Below are positions 12,962-24,619 of a stretch of 64,000 nt of DNA, in pieces. The notes under the pieces were generated by a model, which did not search any database, was not told the DNA's origin, and was given only the letters and a program-made list of their open reading frames with translations. Source of the DNA: Trichobilharzia szidati (taxonomy: Eukaryota > Platyhelminthes > Trematoda > Strigeidida > Schistosomatidae); NCBI GenBank assembly GCA_944472155.2, contig OX235279.1, forward strand, positions 51,371,564 to 51,435,563, given 5' to 3'. Each line of letters begins with the position of its first letter. Position 1 is the stretch's first letter. Made by a program: the position numbers and the translations under genes.

Positions 12962-13659
12962 GTTGCCAAAGAAGTGAGAAGATATAGCAGAGAAGTGCTG
13001 ATGGGATGGAAATGGACTCTCCAAAGTGTTCACTAGAGGGTAAATAGTCTTCTCCGGTCACACAGACGACAATCTCAAGCACACTGAGGGAGTGGCTATT
13101 ATGACATTATCAACAACACCCAAAGCTCTTATGAAGTGGGAACCAATCACATCCATGATAATCACAGCAAGATTCAATTCAAAAGGTAGGAAAGTTAAAA
13201 CAGTGCAATGCTACACACATATAAACAACACAGAAAAAGAAAATAAGTAAAACGTTTACTGACAGTTTCAAACAGTAATGGACAAGACACCAAATGGCGA
13301 CATAAAATTCTTAATAGGTGATGTAAGTGCGAAGATATCAGTGGGTGCCAACACGGGAAAAAAACTCATCATGGATCGAGCAAAATGAATGATAACGGTG
13401 AACCTTTTGCAAACTTTTGCGCCTTCAATGATTTGGTGATTGGCAGCAGCGTGTACAGACAAAACGATATCCAGAGAGACGTGGGTTTCGCTAGGTAAGT
13501 ATACTGAAAAGCAGACCGACTTGATTTCATTCACATCTTAGGGAACGTGAGAGGCAGCCTGCTGGAAAAAAGATTGAGAAGAAGAACAGAATTAGGTTCA
13601 GGTTACTATTTATTTCGAGGAACCTAGAAGATCAAGTTGAAAACCATCGAAGAAATAGT

Positions 13660-13871
13660 TGTGAATTGGCAGAAGTTAGAATTCATGGGCCATTGGATCG
13701 GGTCCCAGTGGCTGAATGGTCTACGAGCTAGCTCGCCTTGTAACCAGAAGGTCCTGGGTTCGAACCCCAGTGGGTGCGTACTGATGAAGAGTCCCAAACT
13801 AGGATGAAACAGCTGTCCAGTACTCCCAGGTTTTCCAGTGGTTCTCTAACTGGTGTCAGATCATGATGACT
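13660..13871 (+). mobile_element. tRNA-headed SINE with hammerhead-like motif (family I)
   Basis: The 212-bp unit lies inside an RTE copy. It has an A-box-like CAGTGGCTGAATGGTCTACG, an anticodon-arm-like GCCTTGTAACCAGAAGG and a B box GGTTCGAACCC, then a hammerhead-like fold. A 6-bp repeat AATAGT flanks it (13654-13659 and 13872-13877) and may be the target-site duplication. Other family I copies are at 18598, 27320, 60060, 60324 and 62561. Confidence 0.8.
13778..13823 (+). ncRNA. hammerhead-like ribozyme motif, core altered
   Basis: Stem I pairs GTACTG (13778-13783) with CAGTAC (13818-13823). The core follows: ATGAAGAG where an active hammerhead has CUGANGAG, then stem II (GTCC..GGAT around a CAAACTA loop), GAAA (13806-13809), a very short stem III and the cleavage triplet GTC. 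The geometry is that of the schistosome Sm-alpha type I hammerhead. The first core base (C3) reads A, so classical self-cleavage is doubtful. Confidence 0.65.
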
Positions 13872-14694
13872 AATAGTAGACAGACTAGAATTCGGGTTCA
13901 ACTCTCAAAAACTGAGGGACGGAGTCAAAAACAACACTTTCGCCCCAGTCATCGGTAAAACGCTGAAGGCAATAAGCAACATCACCGAGAATGAAAGCGT
14001 AAATTATGTGAAAGAACTTTGGATAAAAACCCTATAGAGTCGTTTGAGGAAGGCAGAAGATGCATGAGGAGGAATGGGTCTATGTGGACGTATGGAAATT
14101 AGTAAAGGAGGAGGAGGACTGCGAAGCAGAAGACGCGACAGCATGGAGGTGGACAACGAAAGAAGAAACTGACTAGAACATACAGAACGCTGAACAAAGG
14201 AGTAAAGAACAGTGTTATTAAAGACAAAAGACACTTTACCAACACACTAATAACTGAAGCACAACCAGGTTAAAGAGACCTCACAACACTATATCAAACA
14301 AACAAGTCTCTATCCAGGAAGCGATCAATAAAGACTAGAACCAATGAAAGCTAGCAAAAGGAAATCTAGTTAAAAAGGAGATGGGACAAGAGAAACCCTT
14401 GAATCAACCACCATCTGCCATCCGTCCAGAAATATCACCAACAGCCCCAGAACTGCCACTGGACACAAATCATCTGAAAAAGTAGGGGTTTTTAATCTTA
14501 GAAAGTTAGTGAAAGCTACGAAGGCGTTATACATCCCTAGCATTTTCGTTAGATGACCTTAGTTCCGCGTAAATATGAAGACCTATATAAGGCATATCAA
14601 TTGATTTATGATTTTTCATAAAGTGCCTGCTCAGTGATACCCGATCCATATTTAGTCTTTCTACGAATAACATCTTTTAAAATCGCTCACGAAA

Positions 14695-15265
14695 TATCTA
14701 TCTATCTGTGTATTTATCACTGTGTCCATCTATTTATCTATCTATGCATTTAACTATCTATATATCTGTCTATGTATCTAAATATGTATCTATCCATGTA
14801 ACATTCTACTTATCAGTCTATGTATATTTCTGTGTTTATGTTTAGTATTAATCTATCTATGTATCTATTTATTTACGTATCTATCTATTCATGCATCTAT
14901 CTACTTATGTATGTATCTAAATAAGTATGTATCAGTATAAGTATCCAGCTAACTAAGTATCTATCTGTCTAGATATCTACCTACTGATATATCTACCTAT
15001 CTATGTAAGGATCCATTATGTATCTATCTACATATATATGTATCTGTCTATAAATGTATCTATGTTGCTATCTTCCTATTATTATATATGTCTGAGTATC
15101 CATATATCTGTCCACGTATGTATGTATGTACGCCTGTCTGAATATCTATCTTTATGTCTATCATTCTATCTGTCTATTTAGCTGTCAGTCGGTATGTCTA
15201 CTTATTTCTCTGTCTGACTCTCTACATTTTGTCTATCAGTCAATCTGTCTATCCATCAATCTATT
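14695..15265. repeat. Degenerate tetranucleotide tract (CTAT/GTAT type)
   Basis: About 570 bp built almost only of imperfect CTAT, CTGT and GTAT units (for example TCTATCTATGTATCTATTTA). It is a decayed simple-sequence array. The open frame at 15154-15459 is a by-product of its low complexity. Confidence 0.9.
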
Positions 15266-15269
15266 CCTT

Positions 15270-15465
15270 CGCGTTCCCCGTTGAACATAGGGATTTAAAC
15301 GAGTGGTTTTTTTCACAGGATGGAGTTGCCGACCTCACTCCAAACTTCCCCACTTTATCGAGCTTATTACCTGCTAAAACAGGTTTAAGAGTTCGTCGGC
15401 GAGAACAGAACACCAGATCAGGTTCTTGGTTGGCAAGCGCCCTACCTCTGAACCGCTAACGCAAT
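15270..15465 (-). mobile_element. tRNA-headed SINE (family III), degenerate
   Basis: The plus strand reads GTTGAACATAGGG, then CTCCAAACTTCCCCAC, TTATTACCTGCTAA and GGTTGGCAAGCG..CCTACC, the same order as the clearer minus-strand copy at 37430-37660. Its tRNA-like head is at the right end, with decayed boxes. Confidence 0.65.
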
Positions 15466-15469
15466 TAAA

Positions 15470-18400
15470 TTGTTCACTAGAAGGTGAATAATCCAATTCT
15501 GACAGCCAGACGACAACCACGAGCAGACTGAAGCAGGGAGTGGCTATCATGATGTCACCAGTGGCAACCAAAGTTCTTATGCAGTGAGAACCAGTTTCAT
15601 CATGACAGCAAGATTCAAGTCAAAATGGAGGAAGGAAGGAAGGATACAATTACCATGCAATGCCACACATAGTGCTAAGAACAACGTGGAACAAGACAAG
15701 AAGGAAGATTTTTATAGACAACTACAAACTGTAAGGGACAACATCCAACATGATGACATCAAAAACTCTCATGGGCGATGTGAATGCAAGCCAAACTGCG
15801 AGGAAACACCAACACAGGAGGAGAACTCATCATGAGTCGAGAGACTCTCGCTCGGCGAAATGAATTACAACGGAGAATTATTCGCAGACTTCTGCGCTCT
15901 CAGCGATTTGGTAATTGGAGGCAGCGTGTACAAGCACAAGGATATACACGAGGCCAGTGACATGGATTTCGCCTGACGGACACACCACAAATCAGATAGA
16001 TTTCATCTGAATGCCGCTCAAGGAAGTGGAGCCGTGGACAGTCTGATGGATACGATGTCAAGAAGAGGAGCACATGTGGGCTCATCCACGCCATCATCTA
16101 GTTCAAGGAAACTTCGAGGTGAAGCTGAAACCCCTGAAAACAAATGGAGATGTACCATAGTTCGAGTTCAACATTCATAGACTGAAGGACAAAACCACAA
16201 GGGATGCCTTCACTACAGATCAGATCAGAACATAGTCGGAAACACTAAGTGGTATCACTGAGGAAACCGGTGTGTAAGAACATTGGAACTAACTCTTTGA
16301 TGGCGATGTTCAAGGACACGTGTACAGCTGTTCTAGGAAGAAGGGAGAGACAGGGCAAGGAATGGCTGTCAACGGACACCCACCTGGAATCTAATCGAGG
16401 AAAGGAGAGTGGGATTATGAAAGAGAAGATGACTCAATGCGGAGATGGACAACAGAAGGCGAAGCTGAGTTCAGTGTACACTGCGCTGAATAGAGACGTG
16501 AAGAAGAGTGCTAGGAGAGACAGACGACGGTAATTCTCCGAAACACTGGCCGGAAACTGAAGCAGAACAGGCTGGGTGCAGGCAAATGAGACATCAGGAC
16601 ACTGTATGAGATAACCAAGTCTCTATCCAAGAAGAGATCAACACAGATGATGAAACCAAACGAAGATGCTCAAGGGAAGTTGATTACCAAGGAGGAGAAA
16701 CAAGTGAAACAACGGGCTGGCCACTTTAGAGGACTCTTGAATAGAGCGTCATATGCAACGTGCCCAGAAATACATCACCACTGAAAGCATGCACAGAAAT
16801 GCATGCCAGTGGGCGCCAATTCTCTAACGAAAGCAGGAATCATAAGTGCGATCAAGATACTGAACACTGGTCGGGAACGCGGCAGGATCAGACGGAATTC
16901 CCCCAAACCACTAAAAAGGAACACAGAGACTACAGCATATGTGCTCACGCCATTATTGCAATGGTTTTGAGAGAAGGAAAGGAACCTACCGATTGGAAGA
17001 AAGGCCACCTTTTCAAACTACCAGATACGGGTGACTGAGGCCTGTCTGCAAGAACTGGTGTGCAATAATGATCCAGTCCACACCGAGTGGACTACTAGGA
17101 CACATCATCCTGGAGAAAATAAAAGATGCACTTGATACAGAACACCACCAGCGTGCTAGAACAAGCTGCATTCAAGAAAGTCAAATCTTGTGCTGATCGA
17201 ACTGCAACTCTACGCATCGTCATCATAGAACAAAGCATGAAGTGGCAGTTTAACCTCTCTCAACCTGAACTTCATCAACTTCGAGAAGGCCTTCGACAGA
17301 CACCGTTGATCGAGAAGTAATCTGGAAACTATTTCAACACTACGGCGTACCTCAATTCTTTATCAACCTCATTCAAGTGTTATATGACAACGCCACATGT
17401 CGTGTGATCCACAACAGAAAACAGATCGAGGCGTTCGAAGTGGATGTAGGAGAAAAACAAGGCAGTCTATTATCACCGATGATATTCCTAATTGTGGTGG
17501 ACTGGATTATGCGTCAGATTGTCGGGAGTGAGGAGAGGAGAATACGCTAAATCAGTGATAACAAGATTTTAGAAGATCTGGACTTCGCATATAACTTATG
17601 TCTAATGTCACAGAAACTAGAAGACTTACAGGAAAGAGAAAAGCAACAAACTGGCCGAAGAAGCTGCCAGAGAAGACAGAACTCCAGGTGAACATACAGA
17701 AGTAAGAGACCAAGGTGATGAAGATAACCAACGAACAGCAGCAACAACAACAACAACCAGCACAAATCAACATCAACGTGAGGAATGTGAAAGAAGTCAC
17801 TTCCTTCACTTATTTGGGAAGCACCAGTTCAACCACAGGCAGTCACAACGGATGTAGATGTCAAAGCCAGCCAGACAGTCAGCTATCCATCCATCCATTC
17901 ATCCAACCAGCCAGACAGCCAGAATCAGGAAGGGCAAATTCAACTTCATCAATCTGAAATCTGTTTTCAAATCTCCAGCACTCCGCCTCAGAATGATCAA
18001 CAAGATTCTCATTCTGTTCAGCACACATGTTGAGCCAGTCACTTCTCCTATATGGACCAGAAAATTGGCCAGTGTGTCACGAACAGCATTTCCAACAACC
18101 AGTTTCAGACATTTGTCAACAGCTGCCACCCTCGCTGTCTGTCTCAATAGTGAAGATCGAATAGGCGGCTGGCTGGCCGGTCGGTCAAAAAGAATAAGCA
18201 CCAAGAATCTCTGGGAACGAACCAACCAATAACCGATCGCTCAGCAAATATGATGGAGAAAATAGAGATGAATAGGACAGACATATACTGAGGAGACTGT
18301 CGAGTGACATCGCGCTCAATGCAGGCGATCGGTTGAGTGTTACCGGAACGGGAAGCAACGGGTTGGTGATCAGTGGGATGGTGACTTTGAGGAGATTGTG

Positions 18401-18515
18401 TGAGTTTGATGGGATGAGACAATGTGGTCAACCTTGGGCTCGGATAAAGAGGGCAGTAGGAGATAGAATAGAGTGTAGATATGTTGTTGAACCCGGAACC
18501 CAAGAGAGGAATAAA
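15470..18515 (+). mobile_element. RTE-clade LINE, long inactive copy
   Basis: This copy runs from inside the endonuclease (about 15545, IMMSPVATKVLMQ) through the linker and the RT region (17150-17500: RTATLRIVII, FDRH-like palm, YDNATCRVIHNRKQ, DWIMRQIVGSE) to the 3' tail (17560-18510) ending near GGAATAAACGAATAAAAAT. Every domain is broken by stops or frameshifts. Around 17735-17765 is a CAA/CAG run, and 17865-17930 has CCAGCCAGACAG repeats also seen at 23.3 and 43.9 kb. Its 3' portion belongs to the same subfamily as those two copies. Confidence 0.85.
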
Positions 18516-18597
18516 CGAATAAAAATATTTGTGTTAAAATGTAATTAATAATGCGAAATTCTATTGCATAGGATTTCGTATTTTGTTGGTCATATAA

Positions 18598-18783
18598 ATT
18601 TCATGAGCCATTGAATCGGGTCCCAGTGGCTGAATGTTATACGAGCTTGCCTTGTAACCGGAAGGTCGTGGTTTCTAGCCCCAGTGGGTGCGTACTGCAG
18701 ATGATTCCCAAACTAGGATGAAAAAGCTGTCCAGTACTCCCTGGTTTTCAGTGGTTCTCTAACTGTTATCAGTCCGTGATCAA
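18598..18783 (+). mobile_element. hammerhead-like SINE (family I)
   Basis: It matches 13660-13871 from TCATGAGCCATTGAATCGGG to the CAGTGGTTCTCTAACTG end. The B box has decayed (GGTTTCTAGCCCC) and the ribozyme core reads CAGATGATTCCC..GGATGAAAAA, further from consensus than the 13.7-kb copy. It starts some 80 bp past the end of the RTE copy. Confidence 0.8.
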
Positions 18784-19739
18784 CTCGTAATAACAAAACT
18801 AACCCTCACAAACCAAACTATAGAAAATATGAAAAACAACAAAAAGGAACTTGATGTGAAACTTCATCTGAACCAAAATAATTGTATTTGGAAGTGTAGC
18901 AACTGGACAGAAATATAATTACTGACAAAAGAGAACAATTATTTTTATCCAATGTAATGTCCGAAATCAACATTGTTGAAACAAATACTGTTACAACAAG
19001 TCTTAGCTTTTCAGTTGCTTTTTTTGCACCTATTTGCTATTTTCAGTTTTTCCATAATATGGAATAAACAGCACATTATATGAGTATCGGTGTTTAGCCT
19101 ATTTGATTTTCTCAAAAAGAAATCAATGTACTATATTGCATTTTCTTGAGATTCGATTCATTTAACTCAAGAATAGTGAGCAGTATTATTTTAGCAATCT
19201 AAAACAGTAATATATGCATGACATCTGAAAAATTCATTTTCCACATTAGGGGAGTGTCTTGATCGTGACAGGGTGTAAACTTCCAACACACAAAATTCAA
19301 ACAGCTGGAACTGGAATTGTTTTCAAATGCAATTGCTATGAATGAATACATTAGGCGATAAGGAAAGAAGGACATTTGGCAAGAGTAAATAATACAAGGC
19401 ACAGTCAGATGACCTTGAATCAACAAATTAGACTCCTATAGGTGAAATGCGGTGTTTTAGTATAAAAAGTATGGTAACAGGAGATATATATATATATCAG
19501 AAAATGAATTATTCAGTGTACATACCTCCAGTGTGCTGAGAAAACGGATCTCCTTATTTAGTTGAAGTGGTTGTTGACATATGCCATTCTAATCCGTTTT
19601 TTGATATACCCGAAATCCTTCAATCGAATTTGTATGAGTGCTAAATTTAGAGTACACTAGTCCTGGTGATGATAGCCACAATGCTCAACATTGCAGATGG
19701 ATGCTATCCATAATCTTTGTTGGAATTTCGCCCCTAATC

Positions 19740-19835
19740 CTAATCGTAAATTTAAAGCAAATCTAATCATACTCTAATCGAAAACCTATTCTAACCCTAA
19801 AGCTACACTAACGTCAACTGTAAACCGTACCCTAA
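19740..19835. repeat. CTAA-rich, telomere-like degenerate patch
   Basis: The patch holds several spaced CCTAA, TCTAATC and CTAACCCTAAAG units, related to the (TTAGGG)n complement but too irregular to be a telomere. It could be chance low complexity. Confidence 0.35.
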
Positions 19836-20289
19836 ATCAGGAGGAAACTTACAACTAGGTCTATGGAAAGCACCCTTTTGTAATGTTAGGTGACCTGATT
19901 GACTGGTTCAAGGTTATTTGGCTGTGATAGATATTCTTTGCTCTTGCCGTCGGCAATTCCAAACTCTCACTTCACATCGCAGTTATTAACTGAAGCCGTT
20001 TTGTAGCAGAAAAGTGAACGATTTTCAATTAACCCATTCATATCTTGACCGAAAATGTGACTGCTTTCCAGAATGCATTTTGAGGTTTGTTGACGACATA
20101 AAGTATAGTAACACAGTCCACTTGATTCGTAAATACATACCCCTTTAGCTGCCTACAAAACAATATTTAACATAAATGCCTAAAGTGTTTTATATACTAA
20201 ATTGGATCATTGTGTATTTGTTTCACTCTTCTGAGTTCCTAGTGCAGCATATGAATTCAAATTTAATCGTCGAAATTTCAGTAGCGATG

Positions 20290-20440
20290 ATGTTATTTTT
20301 ACTGGGTGGGATTGTTTGCCTGATGCCCAACCTTCCATATTTGCCTGACTTACTACCAACTAAGGGGATATTTAAGAGTAGATCGGCCTTGAAACAGGAC
20401 TCGTACCACGTGCGTGGTTGGTGAACCACCAGTGCACTTA
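20290..20440 (-). mobile_element. tRNA-headed SINE (family III), decayed
   Basis: CCCAACCTTCCATATTTGCC, CTTACTACCAACTAAGGGG and CACGTGCGTGGTTGG follow the same order as the family III copies at 15270 and 37430. Confidence 0.5.
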
Positions 20441-22655
20441 CTGTACACTTACTGTTATTCAGAATTTATCTCACTTAAAGATAATGGTTTCTGTTGTTAT
20501 TTGAGACGTTTGCGGTTTTTAATAATAGTTATGGATTTAACTTCCAGTGGATATATGGCTGACTGTATTTTCACTCAAGTCCCACTCCAACTTTTTTAAC
20601 TTAAGCAACTGGATGAAATCATCTGCTACACGGAAAACCTGCTCCTTATTTCTGCTGCCTAACGAACTTACTGATCCGCTGTTTCATAAACTTCGTTAAG
20701 GGAGTGCCTAAGTTTGAAGTGTTTTCTTTCTACGCTTCTTCCTTATAATATAAACATTCGTAAAGGTTCAGTTCTGTTAGGTTAACATCGTATTCCATAG
20801 GTTTGAACATTAAAATCAAAGAGTGATTTAGGATACACCTACCATAATCTAACAAACTTTCTCATATCCCATTTCGTGCATTTCAACGCATAATCTTGAT
20901 TAACAAATTGCAATAAGCTACATACTTGACAGATATTTTGTTCAGGACATCTATATAATATTATTTAGTAGGCGCCTACTCTGCAAAGCAGACTGTAATC
21001 ACACTCAAATTATCATATTCATCAAATCCACTGGTGCTTTAAGAAGACGACATGTATTGAGACACTATAAAAAATAAGCATAATAGTGCCTTCAGTGGAT
21101 AAGACATTAATTTTAAAGAACAGGGATTTGTTACATCCCCCAGCTCTAATAATTCAAGAGGAAAATAGCAGTCAGCTTAAACAACACGTGAATGTAACCC
21201 ACTGTAATTCATTTGTCTTATTAAAGTGCTATGTTGCTAGGAAAAAAATTCACAATAAAACATCTTCAGAATATTTCACTTGAATCTATTTATTTAGACA
21301 TAATTAAATAAGTAGAGGTATAAAAGTTCGAAAAACAGCCCTCCCCACAATAGTGTGCCAGGACAGTACACGCAGTGTCTGTTTAAATGACATCCTCGAT
21401 TACATAATGATACTCTTTTTTATTAATTTTCTCTTCATTCATATGTTCCAAGCTTTTTATCAAATTGCGTTGGTTCCTGTGGTTATTCAGTAAATTTTAA
21501 ACAGTGACAGGAAATAACTGTGAATTGTTCCATTCATTCTACTAAGTTTTCGTGGACACAATGTCTGATGAACGACTTCACTGAAAATAAAAATGGATTT
21601 TTACTGTAACATTATTACACTGTTTTTCTGTTGCTTAACTATGTGTGTTTTAGTAATATATACGAGGAAAAGCAGATGAGACAAGAAACTACACACCTTA
21701 GTGGGTGAATATGCATATATAGATATACGTATTGAATGTACAGTCAGTGAATGCAATAAGAGCATCTTAATGTCTGTGGAACTTGATGATAGACAGAAAA
21801 CCCTTTTTCCCCAGTGCAGTCATGTAGTGGATAATACCTTGTTCCTCATTACAAATATAAAATTAAAGTAAGTCTAAACGAAGTTATTATTTGCTTTATG
21901 GAAATGAAGTTGAAGAGACCATTGTAATTTAAGGTTAGTTATGTTTCAAGGAAATAATTGTTTACATTGCCTAGAAACGATGATTAAACAAAGTTCAAAT
22001 ATGATTCGTTTTATTATTAATGAACAAATATAAAATTAACACACATTACTGAAGGAATAACGCAAAAAGTATTGTTCGTAAATTTACTTCGAAGGGAAGC
22101 CGCGAGCATATTGCAAATATTGATTGAAGAAACTTACTAGGCGGACTGAAAATGACAATTTATTCAAAAGATATCAGATTATGAGCTAATTACATACATT
22201 TATCCTAACGTATTTTAATTGCCCAGCTGAATATCGGTTAATTCCAGTCCCTTTATTCTGCATTTCGAGGACATTCTAAAATTCCTTGAACTAATTAAAA
22301 CAAAACTAATTAAAACAAATCTTTGCTACTGGCGAAATTTTACTTATTTCTTGAACTACTTCAGTGTGCAAAAAATAGCAAAGTGACGGCGCTAGGCAGA
22401 ACAAATTACACAGAAGGAATGCAGTCAATCTGTTACCACCAAGACAGCAAAATAAAGGAAGTTTTAAGTTTGTTTCTGGGCTTAGTAACCTTGCTTCAAG
22501 CTTTTGAATTTTTAATTTCCTTCACTCATTTATATCCACTACTTTTCTGCATTTCCTATTGCTTCACTTATGATTCATGAATGTTCTCTGTTATCCAGTA
22601 TACATAAATAACTATGCAAGAAAAATTGTAATATTTGTTCCAACAATGTATCGTG

Positions 22656-23636
22656 CATTATTATTATTCCCTTGGATTCCCAGTGGAACATAAGGCTCCA
22701 ACCACACATCAACACTCTATTCTATCTCCTGCTACCGTCTTCAGCCTAGCCCAAGATTGACCACATTCTCTCATCCCATACAACTCACACAATCTCCTCA
22801 AAGTCACCATCCCACTGACCACCCACTCGTTACTTCCTATTCGAGTAACACTCGACCGATCGCCTGCATTCAGCGCGATGTCATTCGACAGTCTCCTCAG
22901 TATATGTCTGTCCTATTCATCTGCATTTTCTCCATCATATTTGTTGAGTGATCGGTCCTTGGTTGGTTTGTTCCCAGAGATACTTGGTGCCAATTCTTCC
23001 TGACCGACCGGCCAGCCAGCCGCCCATTTGATCTTCAATATGGAGCGAGGCAGAGAGGGTGGCAGCTGTTGACAAGTGTCTGAAACTGGTTGTTGGAAAT
23101 GCTGTTCCTGACACACTGGCCAATTTTCTGACCCTTGTAGGAGAACTGACTGGCTGAACATGTGTGTTGAACAGAATGAGAATCTTGTTGATCACGCCGG
23201 GGCTGAGTGGTGGAGATTTCCAAAGAGATTTCAGATTGATGAAGTTGAATCTTGCCCTTCCTGATTCTGGATGGCTGGCTGTCTGGTTTGATGGCTGGCT
23301 GTCTTTGACATCTACATCCGTTGTGACTGCCTGTGGTTGAACTGGTGCTTCCCAAATAATGAGAGAAGTGACCTTTTTCACATTTTCCGCGTTGATGTTG
23401 ATTTGTGCTGGTTGTTGCTGTTCGTTGGTTATCTTCATCACCTCGTTCTCTTACTTCTGTATGTTCAGCTGGAGTTCCGTCTTCGCTGTCAGCTTCTTCA
23501 GTCAGTTTGTTGCTTTTCGCCTTCATGTAAGTCTTCTAGTTTCTGTGACATTAGACATAAGCTATATGCGAAGTCCGGATCTTCTAAAATCTTGTTATCG
23601 CTGATCCAGCGTATTCCTCTCTTCTCGCTAGCCATT
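22656..23636 (-). mobile_element. RTE-clade LINE, 3' half
   Basis: On the minus strand it runs from the post-RT region (about 23630) to a 3' end in an AAT-type repeat (22656-22668), preceded by TTCCACTGGGAATCCAAGG. The frame at 23441-22935 encodes MMKITNEQQQPAQININ and later WKSPPLSPGVINKILI, matching 17.7 and 43.75 kb. The copy is 5'-truncated and frameshifted. Confidence 0.85.
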
Positions 23637-23639
23637 TTT

Positions 23640-24615
23640 TGATGCAGATATATCAGCAGTGTATAAGGAGATGTTGCTTTTTTTCAGATTATGACATCGA
23701 TTATGCCAATTCAATTAAATGTAGGTTATAAATTGTTCGATTAATTTCCTGAAAATACATCTTTTGCAAATTTTGTCAGTTATTTTGCTAACTAAATTTG
23801 GTAGAAACATCCATAAGTACTGAAGCGGTTTATGAGGGGAATTAAAATTTTCAACAAGTCTAACGAAGTCTTCATGTAACTAACATAGTAATATAATAAT
23901 TCAAATCCTGTCTGTAGTCCCATTTATGTGGTCAATACACATAATTCTGTGATGAAACATCCTCCCAGTGAATGGGTATTATGCACATACTGTCAAATTT
24001 CTTTTGTTACTCTGTTATCACAGTGATTTTCCTTCTTGCATTTACTCGTATATATTTCCTAATCAACTATTATTTTGCAAGACAAAGTGTTTGTTTTTTA
24101 ACGCTTAGTGCAGAAATATTATTATGCATATTTGTTGTAAATATTACTCAACGCCTTAGATAAAAATTCCCAAGGTACATCTCCCCATTAATGCAAAAAC
24201 GTAATTATCAAGAAAAAATGTCGTTGCATTTTTCTTATCGGCTGCCTATTTTGAAGACGATATTCTCAACAGCGTGGAAAGGGATTGAGTGGTATCTGCA
24301 CTATTGGCGAAACTAACTGCCCAAGTATTTTTTATACACAGATGAAAATCTGGTTTTCAAACTGTCTTTCCAAATAATATGTTTAGTGGCAAAACAAGTG
24401 TGTTTTGGTTTTTCTCAAATAGATAACACTATCACAACCCATTGCACTGAGGTGAACTGCGTAAAATAGAACTTCATATAAAGACTGTTATTGGAACATC
24501 CCAGTAACACAGAGCTGGTTGAGAAGAAATTGTTACTAAAGTGCCATACAAAATTTTTAAAAAAAATTATTAACAAAGCCGTAGATTTGGGAATTATACT
24601 CAAGGTGGAAGGAAG
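23640..24615. other. AT-rich stretch, nothing recognised
   Basis: No coding similarity or repeat signature was seen. The open frame at 23972-24163 is hydrophobic but has no family match or splice context. Confidence 0.45.
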
Positions 24616-24619
24616 GGGT

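Larger units (their letters stand above)
12540..14485 (+). mobile_element. RTE-clade LINE remnant (endonuclease to linker) with two insertions
   Basis: The endonuclease start is visible at about 12593-12628 (WNV-TMYEIGK, compare 32719-32752), followed after an insertion by the RRYSREVLMGWKW region, the MTLSTTPKALMKWEPITS and GDIKFLIGDVSAK segments (13080-13340) and FADFCAF-like text near 13410. Stops and small indels are frequent. Two foreign pieces interrupt it: 12629-12961 and 13660-13871. It stops abruptly at about 14485, at the point that corresponds to 34130 of the complete copy, so the RT and the 3' tail are missing. Loss of the 3' end is unusual for target-primed insertions and implies a later deletion. 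Confidence 0.8.
18790..22650. other. AT-rich stretch without a recognisable gene
   Basis: No open frame here has recognisable similarity. It holds a decayed SINE (20290-20440) and a CTAA-rich patch (19740-19835). Confidence 0.45.

Noticed and set aside
15154..15459. 101-codon open frame MSIILSVYLAVSRYVYLFLC...
   Set aside because: It arises from the tetranucleotide tract running into a SINE; composition is fully explained by those repeats.
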